In this document: in pieces, positions 9,241 through 18,182 of the stretch | Layout: each line of letters opens with the position of its first letter | Numbering within the stretch: position 1 is the first letter of the stretch | Source: Lachnospiraceae bacterium | GTDB taxonomy: Bacteria > Bacillota > Clostridia > Lachnospirales > Lachnospiraceae | Direction of reading: 5' to 3' | Length of the DNA stretch: 46,759 nt | NCBI GenBank assembly: GCA_024689465.1 | Contig: JAILDL010000213.1 | Span: 1 to 46,759, forward strand | Translations under genes and position numbers: made by a program | The notes under the pieces: generated by a model | Told to the model about the DNA's origin: nothing | Databases searched by the model: none | What the model saw: only the letters and a program-made list of their open reading frames with translations

Positions 9241-11505
9241 TCATTCGTAAGTTTGTACCCGTATCTTTCCGTGAAAAACCTGTACCCGAACCGCCCCCTG
9301 CCGGTCGGTCCGAAAAACCCTGCTGCCCTGTCTTTCCAGTCGCTCTAACAGCTCCCGGTGGGGATGGCCGTAGGAATTGCCCTCGCCGCAGCTGATCAGG
9401 GCGCAGGCAGGGGAAGCGTACTCCAGGAGCTTTTCCGGTGTGGAATAGGCTGAGCCGTGATGGGCAACCTGGAGGATAGAGAGAGCGGAAATCTCCGCCT
9501 GTTCCATCTCCTCCCTCAGTCTTTGGAGCATCTGGTTTTCCGAAGTTCCCGTAATGTCTCCGGTAAGGAGCATGGAAAACCCTCCCTTTTTCTCTGTCAG
9601 GAGCCAGCTTTGGGAAATCTCGTTTACATCCGGTGCATACAGACCTTTCCGGGGATTTAAGCAGGTAAAGGATAGCTTTCCCGAAAAAAAGGCATCTCCT
9701 GCCGATGCATAGGAAACCGGCACCTTCTCTTTGTGGGCCCTTCGGAGGATCTCCTCATAGGGCGCAAGAAGCTGCACGTCCCCATCCGGCAGGATGATCC
9801 TGCCGATGGAAACGCCCCCTTCCCCATGATCCTCCAAAAGCTCGGTCATGGCACTTATATGGTCTTCATCCGGATGGGAAAGAAAAACGGCCCGCAGTTT
9901 CCCCACCCCCAGGTATTTGAGAACCGGCAGGATCTGGTACTTTCCCGTTTGTTTCTTGCTGGTACTGCCCGCATCAAAGAGAAAGGCTTCCCCGTTTTCA
10001 TTTTGCACCAGCACCGACAGGCCCTGGCCCACATCGATGGCCGTCACCTGTACGCCCCCTTGGGGAAGGGGCGAAGAAAAGACCATCAGCAGGGTCAGGA
10101 TTCCCAGCAGGGCAGAGATCCGGGGCATCTTCTTTCTGCGAAAGAGCAGAAAAAGTCCAAAGAGCATCCCGTAATACGCCACCATCTTCCAGGCAGGGGG
10201 CTGGCCGCAGATCTGCAGACTGCCGGGGATCTTTGCAAAGAGAAGACAGACCTTCTCATAGAGATCCAGGATCAGCCGGTCCGGGAATCCTGCCAGCATC
10301 AGCCCGCCGGAAAGAGAAATGAGGCCCACCAGAAGCACCAGGACGCCGTCTATAAGCACCACGTTCATAAGGGGGATCACCAGCAGATTCAGCAAGAAGG
10401 AATAGGGCGAAAAGGTATGGTAAAACCATAACAGCACCGGGAAGGTGAACAGAAAGATGGCCATGGAAGGCAGGATGCTGCGGGAAGTAAGCGGATGGGT
10501 CTTCCCCGGAAAGAGCTCCTCCAGAAAGGGAACTAGCAGGGCGATTCCCAGCACGGCTCCGAAGGATAAGAGAAACCCTGCATGCTGCATGTAATAGGGT
10601 TGTTCCAGCAGCATACAGAATAAGGTGAGGGTGATGGAGGTGAGCATGTCTGCGGTTCTGCCCAGGACATCGGCCAGGAGCCGTAAGGCAAACATTAAGA
10701 TCGCCCGGGTCGGGGAGATGCCTCCGCCGATCACCATGGAAAACAACAGGATAAAGGACAGGCACACCGGTGCTGCCAGAAAGGCCGGCACGTACAGGCG
10801 CTTTAGCAGGCGGTACAGGGTCATTCCCAAAATGGAGATGTGCAATCCGGAGATCGCCAGGATATGGAGGATCCCGGAGGTCTGATAGAGCCTTCTGGTA
10901 TCTTCCGACAGGAAGGTTTTATCCCCCAGGAGCATGGCTTTCAGGATCCCCGCTTCCTCCGGCGGGAAGGCCCTGTCCAGGATCACCTCAAAGCAGCGTC
11001 TCCACTGGTACATGGACTCCCGGATCCCCAGGGAGGGGAGCTTCTTTGCAAGGATCCTCCCCTCTTTTACCTGGAAATCCAGCTTGCGCAGGCGGTTATA
11101 TCGGGCGCTGTCAAATTCCCCCGGATTGGTGGCATGAGGAAAGAGATGAAGGCTTCCCGTAACCCGGATCACGCTGCCCATCTCCGGCTCCGGGGCATGG
11201 GGATCCAGCTGTACCAGTGCCCCCTCAGGGAGCGGTACCGCGTAAGTTTCATATGCAGTTGTAAGTGGCTGAGGATTGTCCGGATCTGCTGTAAAGGCAG
11301 AGATATTGCGGAGAGACACCTCCAGAACAGAGGCTCCTCCCGGATAGGATCTTACCTGTTTTGCACATACTTCTCCCGTCAGGAAGACTCTCTGTTTCTC
11401 AAAAGGGCCATAGGGCTCTTCGGGGGGTGGTACCACCACCGTCCCCAGAAGGATCAGCAGTGCAAACAGTCCGCAGATCAGACAAAGCGGACGTTTGATC
11501 TTCAT
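9241..11505 (-). CDS. comEC: ComEC/Rec2 DNA internalisation protein
   Basis: Membrane channel and nuclease-like protein for uptake of transforming DNA, 754 aa, normal for the full three-domain form. Two N-terminal membrane segments flank DUF4131 (about 40-155). The polytopic competence domain spans about 180-450 with the hallmark HILAISGLHI (214-223). A metallo-beta-lactamase domain starts near 485 (TAIDVGQGLSVLV) with SHPDEDH (543-549). Last gene of the operon, 18 bp after the GerMN lipoprotein gene. The start has no good Shine-Dalgarno, so translation may depend on coupling. Confidence 0.95.
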   Translation of the reverse strand: MKIKRPLCLICGLFALLILLGTVVVPPPEEPYGPFEKQRVFLTGEVCAKQVRSYPGGASVLEVSLRNISAFTADPDNPQPLTTAYETYAVPLPEGALVQLDPHAPEPEMGSVIRVTGSLHLFPHATNPGEFDSARYNRLRKLDFQVKEGRILAKKLPSLGIRESMYQWRRCFEVILDRAFPPEEAGILKAMLLGDKTFLSEDTRRLYQTSGILHILAISGLHISILGMTLYRLLKRLYVPAFLAAPVCLSFILLFSMVIGGGISPTRAILMFALRLLADVLGRTADMLTSITLTLFCMLLEQPYYMQHAGFLLSFGAVLGIALLVPFLEELFPGKTHPLTSRSILPSMAIFLFTFPVLLWFYHTFSPYSFLLNLLVIPLMNVVLIDGVLVLLVGLISLSGGLMLAGFPDRLILDLYEKVCLLFAKIPGSLQICGQPPAWKMVAYYGMLFGLFLLFRRKKMPRISALLGILTLLMVFSSPLPQGGVQVTAIDVGQGLSVLVQNENGEAFLFDAGSTSKKQTGKYQILPVLKYLGVGKLRAVFLSHPDEDHISAMTELLEDHGEGGVSIGRIILPDGDVQLLAPYEEILRRAHKEKVPVSYASAGDAFFSGKLSFTCLNPRKGLYAPDVNEISQSWLLTEKKGGFSMLLTGDITGTSENQMLQRLREEMEQAEISALSILQVAHHGSAYSTPEKLLEYASPACALISCGEGNSYGHPHRELLERLERQGSRVFRTDRQGAVRVQVFHGKIRVQTYE

Positions 11506-11523
11506 AAAACAAAAACAGATTTT

Positions 11524-12435
11524 CTATTCTTCCACCAGTTCCAGATTTCGCTCAAACACGGTGGACAGGGAGATGGTCTCCCGGTACATGATGTCGCTTG
11601 CTCCGTTTACGGAGATGGACACCTTGTTGACATTGGTCAGTTCCGCCAGGGAATTTACGATGGAATAGATGGTCACCTCGGCGGATACTCCCTGCATGGC
11701 AGAGAGGAATTTATCATCCAGGTTTACGTAACAGACACCGTCGTTTACGGCGATGCTGATGATCTTGGTATCGGCGGGAACCGTTGCCCTCACCTCGGCA
11801 ATGTTGGGACCTGCGATCAGCTGCTCCATGACCAGACGGTCCATGGATATATTGGTATTGTAGGCGATGGTCCGGTAGGTATCCACCAGGGTCGTTCCCT
11901 CTTCCCCGGCAAAATACAGATGCAGTCTTGCCTGCTCGTAGGAGTTGATCTCCGTACCGGGATTATCCACGAACTGATCCGCGGTCATAACGCCCACGGG
12001 ATTGCCCAGGGCATCCATCAGGGCTTCCCCGGCCACGGTAATGGAAATCCCGTCCACACCCTCGATGGCATAGAGGGTCCGCACAATGGCAGCTCTGGTC
12101 AGAACTTCCTCGGTGCTTGTCAGGCTCTTATAGCTGGTATCGAAATTCAGCACCAGGATCCCCTCGTTAAAGGTGGTCCCAAGGAGCTTTAAGTTGCCCA
12201 GGGGGGCCACATAATCATAACGGGAGGGCTGGGTCTTTAAGGCCTCCAGCAGCTCCTGGATCAGCAGGGTGCTGTCGGTTTCCGTTACATAACAGATCTC
12301 GGTTACGACTTTGGTCTTCTCCCGGTTCAGGAAGCTGACCTGATAGGGGGTCCCTTCCGGTTCCTCCTTTGCGCAGCCGGGCAGCAGACACATTAAAAGG
12401 ACCAGGGACAGGCATAATGCCACGACTCTTCTCAT
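11524..12435 (-). CDS. GerMN-domain lipoprotein
   Basis: A 303-aa secreted lipoprotein. The signal peptide ends in a lipobox LLPGC, with Cys21 as lipidation site. Two GerMN (sporulation/spore germination) domains follow, at about 57-155 and 190-290, each with an LLIQELLEAL or MDRLVMEQLI helix and a VYLNLD-like strand (VLNFDTS, CYVNLDDKF). Its ATG overlaps the histidine kinase stop by 4 nt (ATGA), so the two are translationally coupled. A GerMN lipoprotein next to a two-component pair parallels LpqB beside MtrA-MtrB in Actinobacteria; LpqB also has a beta-propeller that is absent here. A sensory accessory role is inference. Confidence 0.9.
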   Translation of the reverse strand: MRRVVALCLSLVLLMCLLPGCAKEEPEGTPYQVSFLNREKTKVVTEICYVTETDSTLLIQELLEALKTQPSRYDYVAPLGNLKLLGTTFNEGILVLNFDTSYKSLTSTEEVLTRAAIVRTLYAIEGVDGISITVAGEALMDALGNPVGVMTADQFVDNPGTEINSYEQARLHLYFAGEEGTTLVDTYRTIAYNTNISMDRLVMEQLIAGPNIAEVRATVPADTKIISIAVNDGVCYVNLDDKFLSAMQGVSAEVTIYSIVNSLAELTNVNKVSISVNGASDIMYRETISLSTVFERNLELVEE

Positions 12436-13913
12436 GCTTTATAAATCAGAGGCACCGTTACGGTAAAGGTAGCCCCTTCTCCTTCTTTACTGGACACTTT
12501 GATGGCTCCGCGATGCATCAGCACCGCATTTTTGGTAATGGCAAGGCCAAGGCCCGTTCCGCCGATCTCCCGGGAATGGGACTTGTCCACCCGGTAGAAA
12601 CGTTCAAAGATATGATCCTGGGCAGCCTCCGGGATACCTACACCGGAATCGCTGACGGATAAGGTAAACTCCTTATGATCCGCATCCAGCACCACTTTGA
12701 CCCAGCCATGCTCATGGTTGTACTTGATGGCATTTTCCACCAGATTGGAAATGATCATGGTCATCTTCACTTCGTCCACATCCGCCGTTACCTGACGGGT
12801 ACTTTCAAAGGTTACTTCAATATCCCGCTTGCGGGCAATGGGACGCAGCCGCTTTAAGACCAGCTCCGTCATGGCATTCACATCCACCCGGTTTACGTTG
12901 AGATCGCCCACGGTCCGATCCATCTTTACCAGCGCCAGCAGATCGTTGATGATGGCATTTTCCCGGTCAATCTCTTTGGTGATGTCCTCCATGAATTCCC
13001 GATACAGCTCCACCGGTGCTTCGTCCTGGCTGACTAAGGAATCCGCCAGCACCTTCATGGAGGTTAGAGGCGTCTTCAGCTCATGGGATACATTGGAAAC
13101 AAATTCCTCCCTGGACTCGTCAATGACCCGCATCCGGGAAAGCAGCTGGTTAAAGGCTTCCAGAATGTGTCTCGTCTCCACATAGTCGTCTACTTCGATG
13201 GGCTGATTACTGAACCCGCCCTTTACTTCGTTGATGGCCTGGGTAACCCGCTCAAAAGGCCGTACCAGCAGAATGGATAAGAGCACGGCGATGACAAAGA
13301 TGATCACGATCATGATGATCTGCAAAAGCTGGGCCTGCCGTTCCAAAAGGGCCAGCGTACGGGCAATGGAGTCCGTGGAAACACTGGTCAGCATCACGCC
13401 TTCCACGCCCATGGATTCCCCTGTATCCACTGCATCCTGTCCCAGATTGGACATGGTAGTGGACACAATGGGTGTCAGGATCTCGATATAGCCATGGACC
13501 TGATCGTAATTGGAGGTCGTCTCCCCCAGGAAACATTTGATGACTTCTTCGGAAATGATGGTCTTTCCTTCACTGATCCCATAGGTGTCCTTCAGAACCT
13601 TGAAATTGGAATTGATGATCAGAACCCGACCGTCATAGAGATTGGAGATCTGGGACAGCTCCGCATTGATAACATCGGAATTACTGCCTTGTAGATATGC
13701 ATAGTTGATCAGATGGTTTGCGATAATCATCAGCTGCTGGGAGGCTTCGGTGGTCTTTACGGTGACCGCCCGTCTCTCGTAGCTTTCCAGAATACCGTAA
13801 CGCAGAATAAAGGTAGGTGCGATACCTACCAGCATAATGGCAAGGAGCACCTGGGAGCGAAGGCTCTGAGATGCCCGGATTTTATTCCAGATACTTTTCA
13901 GCAAAGAACGCAT
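12432..13913 (-). CDS. HAMP-domain sensor histidine kinase
   Basis: A 493-aa membrane kinase. TM1 lies at about 22-40, an extracellular sensor domain at 41-192, TM2 at 197-217, then HAMP (217-267). HisKA carries the phosphoacceptor His277 in FVSNVSHELKTPLTSMK. The ATPase domain has the N box (NLVENAIKYN), G1 (DSGVGIPE), F box (FERFYRVD) and G2 (GGTGLGL), so it should be catalytically active. The layout is that of WalK/PhoR/MtrB kinases. Cytoplasmic output is the adjacent regulator, 14 bp upstream. Confidence 0.95.
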   Translation of the reverse strand: MRSLLKSIWNKIRASQSLRSQVLLAIMLVGIAPTFILRYGILESYERRAVTVKTTEASQQLMIIANHLINYAYLQGSNSDVINAELSQISNLYDGRVLIINSNFKVLKDTYGISEGKTIISEEVIKCFLGETTSNYDQVHGYIEILTPIVSTTMSNLGQDAVDTGESMGVEGVMLTSVSTDSIARTLALLERQAQLLQIIMIVIIFVIAVLLSILLVRPFERVTQAINEVKGGFSNQPIEVDDYVETRHILEAFNQLLSRMRVIDESREEFVSNVSHELKTPLTSMKVLADSLVSQDEAPVELYREFMEDITKEIDRENAIINDLLALVKMDRTVGDLNVNRVDVNAMTELVLKRLRPIARKRDIEVTFESTRQVTADVDEVKMTMIISNLVENAIKYNHEHGWVKVVLDADHKEFTLSVSDSGVGIPEAAQDHIFERFYRVDKSHSREIGGTGLGLAITKNAVLMHRGAIKVSSKEGEGATFTVTVPLIYKA

Positions 13914-13927
13914 GGATCAAAGAAACC

Positions 13928-14617
13928 TCATCCTTTAAAGAAATACCCCACACCCCACTTGGTATGCACATACTTGGGCTCGCTGGGGTTTGCTTCCACT
14001 TTCTCACGAAGACGCCGGATATGAACATCCACCGTACGCACATCACCGGGATAATCCGCACCCCAGATCAGTTTCAGGAGTGCTTCTCTGCTGTATACCT
14101 TATTGGGATTGGCAACCAGAAGTTCCAATACCTCAAATTCCTTGGCGGTAAGATTGATCTCTTTGCCCGCAATGTAGAGTCTGCGGCTTTCCAGATCCAT
14201 ACGAAGGTCGCCGTTTTCCAGCACTGCGGGAGAATCCGCCTTGCTGTCCTTGCCGGCGCTTCTGCGCATGATGGCCTTGATGCGGGCCTTTACTTCCAGA
14301 ATGTTAAAGGGCTTGGTGATATAGTCGTCTGCGCCGTATTCCAGACCCAGGATCTTGTCCATATCATCTCCCTTGGCGGTGAGCATCACAATGGGCACGG
14401 TGGAAAATTCCCGTACCTGCTGGCAGACTTCAAAGCCGGTAAGCTTGGGCAGCATCACGTCCAGCAGGATGATATCATAGGAATTCTCTTTGATCTTCTG
14501 CAGAGCTTCCTCTCCGTCAAATGCTGTATCTACTTCCATGCCGTCCTGCTGAAGGCTGAAACAAATGCCCTTCACGATCAGCTTCTCATCATCTACAACC
14601 AGTACTCTCTTTGCCAT
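13928..14617 (-). CDS. OmpR-family response regulator
   Basis: A 229-aa DNA-binding regulator. Receiver domain: acidic pocket Asp9/Asp10, phosphoacceptor Asp53 in LLDVMLP, and the conserved Lys in TKPFN. The winged-helix Trans_reg_C domain carries RRLYIAGKEINLTAKEFEVLELL and VDVHIRRLREKVE. The ATG at 14617 is chosen because TGAGG lies just upstream and MAKRVLVVDDE is a normal N-terminus. It follows the ComEA-like gene by 31 bp and precedes its kinase. Confidence 0.95.
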   Translation of the reverse strand: MAKRVLVVDDEKLIVKGICFSLQQDGMEVDTAFDGEEALQKIKENSYDIILLDVMLPKLTGFEVCQQVREFSTVPIVMLTAKGDDMDKILGLEYGADDYITKPFNILEVKARIKAIMRRSAGKDSKADSPAVLENGDLRMDLESRRLYIAGKEINLTAKEFEVLELLVANPNKVYSREALLKLIWGADYPGDVRTVDVHIRRLREKVEANPSEPKYVHTKWGVGYFFKG

Positions 14618-14648
14618 TGTCGCCTCACGCACCAAAGGGTGCCGCTAA

Positions 14649-15284
14649 TCAAACCGTGATCAGATCCCTGATCTTCTCAAACAAACCTTCCTTGATCCCG
14701 GATACCTTCATGATGTCTTCGATCTTCTGAAACCCGCCGTTCTTTTCCCGGTAGGCGATGATGCTCCGGGCTCTGCTCTCCCCTACACCCGGCAGGGTAC
14801 ACAGCCTGGACAGATCCGCGGTATTCAGATTGACTTTTCCGGAAGAAGCGGTTCCTTCCTCCGCTATGGCAGCTGCATCTTCCGCTGCCCGAAGGGCCCT
14901 TGCTTCTTCTGTGGTGAGAACGGTGATCTTCTCTCCGTCTGCCACTTCCCGGGCCAGATTGATATAGTCCTGATCCGCATCCGTCCGAAAACCGCCGGCA
15001 GATGCGATGGCTTCGTAGGTACGGCTCTTTTCCGGCAGCTGATACACGCCGGGGGCGTTTACCGCGCCGCATACGTGGACATATACCGTCACAGTCTTTT
15101 CCTGTTCTGTCTCTTCCACTGTTTCAGTCGAAATCGTCTCGGATACTGTCTCTGCAGGGATCTCTCCGGATAACAGGATCTCGTCCCGCCTGCTGCAGCC
15201 ACACAAGAATAAAGATAAGATAATAGAAACAACCAAAGACAGAGCAGCTCTTGAAAATCTGTGCTCCTGAAACAAATAACTCAT
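14649..15284 (-). CDS. ComEA-like SLBB/helix-hairpin-helix lipoprotein
   Basis: A 211-aa protein with an N-terminal hydrophobic segment ending LFLCGC, so Cys30 may be a lipidation site (Cys at -2 is unusual). An SLBB domain (VYVHVCGAVNAPGVY, about 65-125) is followed by a helix-hairpin-helix pair (VNLNTADLSRLCTLPGVGESRARSIIAYRE). ComEA binds incoming double-stranded DNA at the outer membrane face and delivers it to ComEC. The ATG at 15284 has GGGAAG just upstream; the longer reading frame lacks one. First gene of the operon that ends with comEC. Confidence 0.9.
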   Translation of the reverse strand: MSYLFQEHRFSRAALSLVVSIILSLFLCGCSRRDEILLSGEIPAETVSETISTETVEETEQEKTVTVYVHVCGAVNAPGVYQLPEKSRTYEAIASAGGFRTDADQDYINLAREVADGEKITVLTTEEARALRAAEDAAAIAEEGTASSGKVNLNTADLSRLCTLPGVGESRARSIIAYREKNGGFQKIEDIMKVSGIKEGLFEKIRDLITV

Positions 15285-15336
15285 TGCAACTTCCCTTTCC
15301 TGATGAAAGAGAAGTCCCTCAGTGCAATCTGTGTTC

Positions 15337-15365
15337 ATTGTAAAATAAGGGCCTGCGGTTTGCAA
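15337..15365 (-). promoter_or_regulatory. Promoter of the comEA-like to comEC operon
   Basis: TTGCAA-17-TACAAT on the minus strand, giving a leader of about 46 nt. The -35 lies inside the terminator hairpin of the upstream solute-binding protein gene. Confidence 0.72.
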
Positions 15366-15371
15366 GCCCTT
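15340..15371 (-). terminator. Intrinsic terminator of the argC-to-SBP operon
   Basis: Stem AAGGGCTTGC / GCAGGCCCTT (10 bp, one G-U), loop AAACC, then TATTTT on the minus strand. It shares nearly all its bases with the downstream promoter. Confidence 0.65.
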
Positions 15372-15380
15372 AAGAAAATC

Positions 15381-16898
15381 TTACGACTCCCCGTCTGTTT
15401 CGGTTTCGTCGGTTATTTCTTCCTGTGTTTCCTCTTCCTCTACCGGAAGGGTCAGCCTCTCCAGTTCCACCGTCTCGCCCTTCACCTGGGTGGCTATGGT
15501 TTCCGCCACCTGCTTCAGGGTCTGGTTGGCATCCGCGCCGTTCCAGATATCTCCCAGGGCAATCTCCAGCTGGATCCAGAAGTTACCGGTTTCCAGCATC
15601 TTCGGCATGGAAACGCTCCCGTCATAGATGGAACGGAAGGTGTAAAATGCGTCGCAGTCATAGGTTGCGCCTAAGTTGGCGGAGAGCCGTCCGGTATAGG
15701 TATACAGCGGATCCGTGTAATCACAGGCCAGAAACGCTGCGAAATCATCTGCCTGGGCGATGTGCTCGGAATAGCCGTTCACCGCAACCACCGTGGTCAC
15801 GGACAAGGGTCTGGTTGCCAGTTCCTCGCTGATGGCCGGGAGGGGAAGCACCAGGTACTCATAAGGGAACGTCCCGTCGGCCCTGGCCTGTTCCAGGGTA
15901 TGCACCGCATCGATGCCGCCGATGGTAAAGACCGTCTTGCCTTCTGTAAATTCCCGAATCACATCCGCATATTTGGAATCCTTCTTTTCAAAGAAGAAGA
16001 ACTGATGAAGTTTCTGGTATGCATTGAGTGCCCGGATGGCAGAAAGGTTATACAGATCGATCTGCTCCGGATCATCGCCGTTTTCTCCGCCTACATTCAG
16101 ATAAGCCCCGGGGAATGCATAATTATAAAAGATCGAAGATACATCCCACTTAAAGATGTTCTCCACCTGCTCCGGTGCGTCGTACCCGTTTGCGAATTCT
16201 TCCAGTCTGGTAAAGGTTTCCGGCAGGAAGCTCTGCACCTTTTCTTCCACCATCTGCTGCTGCTCCGGGGTAAGCTCCGGTGCCGCATCGTTTCCGGAAG
16301 TTTCTTCCTCCCCTTCCTTCTGACCGTTCTCCGAAGTCTTCTCTTCCTCGCCGCCTTCTGTTGCGGTTTCCGCCAGAACCAGATTGGTGGCATATTCTTC
16401 CAGATAGCTGACGTTTACAAACAGGGCCGTGGTCTCAAAGGATAAAGGATAGGCTACCTTTCTTCCCTCGGTGCTGACGGCATTCAGCGCAGCTTTGGGA
16501 AAGAAGGAGGTACTTAAAACCCCCCGCTTATCCGGTACTTCACAGGCCAGGCCAGCCAGATAGGCTTTTGCCAGGGTATCGTTGGTGGTGATGAAAAGAT
16601 CCGGGATCTCCCCGTCGGAAAGAGACGCATCGTTGATCTGCTCCATGTATTCGGTGGAAGGGACCAAAACCGGCTCCACACGGACCCTGCTGTTCTCATT
16701 ATAGGCTGCAGCCGCACTGCTGAGATAATCCGTGAGGGAGCTCTGGGTATACCATAAATAAAGTGTCTCCCTGTGACTGCGCGCAAAAAGGGATTCTTCA
16801 CCCTGAAGGCCAAGAATCCCCATAGCAGTCGCAAACAAGACACTTCCTGTTAATGCGCAGATGATCAGAACGGAAATAATCCTTTTTTTGAAATGCAT
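15381..16898 (-). CDS. Extracellular solute-binding protein-like, membrane anchored
   Basis: A 505-aa protein with an N-terminal membrane segment (about 6-28) and no lipobox, then a family-1-like solute-binding fold (ETLYLWYTQSSLTDYLSSA, later FTIGGIDAVHTLEQ). A Glu/Gly/Thr-rich low-complexity insert lies at about 180-215, and the C-terminus is acidic (EEEETQEEITDETETD). It starts 15 bp after argD with AAAGG 7 nt from the ATG, so it looks like the last gene of the arginine operon. No ABC permease or ATPase for it is adjacent. The ligand is unknown; the arginine context suggests but does not show an amino-acid link, while the fold resembles sugar binders. Confidence 0.8.
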   Translation of the reverse strand: MHFKKRIISVLIICALTGSVLFATAMGILGLQGEESLFARSHRETLYLWYTQSSLTDYLSSAAAAYNENSRVRVEPVLVPSTEYMEQINDASLSDGEIPDLFITTNDTLAKAYLAGLACEVPDKRGVLSTSFFPKAALNAVSTEGRKVAYPLSFETTALFVNVSYLEEYATNLVLAETATEGGEEEKTSENGQKEGEEETSGNDAAPELTPEQQQMVEEKVQSFLPETFTRLEEFANGYDAPEQVENIFKWDVSSIFYNYAFPGAYLNVGGENGDDPEQIDLYNLSAIRALNAYQKLHQFFFFEKKDSKYADVIREFTEGKTVFTIGGIDAVHTLEQARADGTFPYEYLVLPLPAISEELATRPLSVTTVVAVNGYSEHIAQADDFAAFLACDYTDPLYTYTGRLSANLGATYDCDAFYTFRSIYDGSVSMPKMLETGNFWIQLEIALGDIWNGADANQTLKQVAETIATQVKGETVELERLTLPVEEEETQEEITDETETDGES

Positions 16899-16913
16899 GG
16901 CAAAACCTTTATC

Positions 16914-18122
16914 TCAGCGGGCAGCGGATGCCTCTTCTTTCATGCATTCTTCCAGGATCGCCGCCATCTCGTCAATATTCTCGTCGGTGATCACAAGCGG
17001 CGGGATAAATCGGATGATATTGGTTCCGGCATTGATCAGCACCAGGCCCTTTTCCAGCGCTCTGCCGATCACTCCCGCTACCGGTCTGTCAAAGACCAGC
17101 CCCTGCATGAGACCCTTGCCTCTTCTGCAGGTCACAAAGGAGTACCGCGCTGCAAAATCATCCAGCACCTCTGTCAGGTGCTTTGCCACTTGATTCACAT
17201 GTTCTATTATATGGTTCTCCTCGTATAAATCAAGCACTTTGTTGATGGCACAGCAGGCCAGAGGATTGCCTCCGTAGGTGGTTCCGTGGTCTCCTGCCAC
17301 CAGAGAATGGGCCGCTACCTTCTCCGTCATCAGGAAGGCTCCCACCGGTACGCCGCAGCCCAGTGCCTTGGCGCAGGTCATGATATCCGGCTTTACGCCG
17401 TACTCCTGCCAGGCAAACATGTAGCCGCTCCGTCCCATACCGCACTGGATCTCATCCAGGATCAGCAGGATGTCCTTTTCATCACAGATCCTGCGGATCT
17501 CCTTTAAGAATCCTTCTTCGGCGGGAATGATGCCGCCTTCGCCCTGAATGGTCTCCAGGATGATGGCACAGGTCTTCTCGCTCAGCTGCGCCTTTACGCT
17601 GTCGATGTCGTTGAGGTCCGCAAAGCGGATATTGCCGATCATGGGCTCAAAGGCTTCCCGGTAATGGGCATTTCCGGTTACGGACAGGGCACCGAAGGTT
17701 CGTCCGTGGAAGGAATGATTCATGGCGATGATCTCGTGATCGGTATGACCGTCCCGCAGGAAGGCATACTTCCGGGCAGCCTTTAAGGCGCCCTCTACAG
17801 CTTCCGCACCGCTGTTGGTATAAAATACCCGGTCCATGCCGGATACCTTCTTCAGTTTCATGGCCGCCTCGATGGCCGGCACGTTGTAATAATAGTTGGA
17901 GGTGTGGATGATCTTGTCGATCTGCTCCTTTAAGGCATCATCATAGTCCTTATAGTGATGGCCCAGGGCAAACACCGCGATCCCCGCATAGAAATCCAGA
18001 TATTTCTTTCCCTCGATGTCATACATGTACACACCGTCGGCATGATCGAAGACGATCTGATACCGGTTATAGGTATGAAGCAGGGCGCTTTCTGCGCCGT
18101 CAATGTAATCCTGCATGCTCAT
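16914..18122 (-). CDS. argD: Acetylornithine aminotransferase
   Basis: PLP enzyme converting N-acetylglutamate semialdehyde to N-acetylornithine; 402 aa. Lys252 in CAKALG forms the Schiff base, Asp223 in ILDEIQCGMGRSG contacts the pyridine nitrogen, and NSGAEAVEGALKAARK binds the phosphate. The start at 18122 has AAGGAAAC upstream and matches the family; the longer frame adds a basic 14-residue stretch not found in the family. It lies 60 bp after argB in the arg operon. Confidence 0.95.
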   Translation of the reverse strand: MSMQDYIDGAESALLHTYNRYQIVFDHADGVYMYDIEGKKYLDFYAGIAVFALGHHYKDYDDALKEQIDKIIHTSNYYYNVPAIEAAMKLKKVSGMDRVFYTNSGAEAVEGALKAARKYAFLRDGHTDHEIIAMNHSFHGRTFGALSVTGNAHYREAFEPMIGNIRFADLNDIDSVKAQLSEKTCAIILETIQGEGGIIPAEEGFLKEIRRICDEKDILLILDEIQCGMGRSGYMFAWQEYGVKPDIMTCAKALGCGVPVGAFLMTEKVAAHSLVAGDHGTTYGGNPLACCAINKVLDLYEENHIIEHVNQVAKHLTEVLDDFAARYSFVTCRRGKGLMQGLVFDRPVAGVIGRALEKGLVLINAGTNIIRFIPPLVITDENIDEMAAILEECMKEEASAAR

Positions 18123-18182
18123 GGTTGTTTGTTTCCTTTCCCGCTCCCTGTGATGAGCGTCCACCGAAAACTCCGGTCTGCT

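Noticed and set aside
10840-12192. A 450-codon open frame antisense to comEC and the GerMN gene
   Set aside because: It spans two real genes on the other strand and its composition is that of an antisense shadow.
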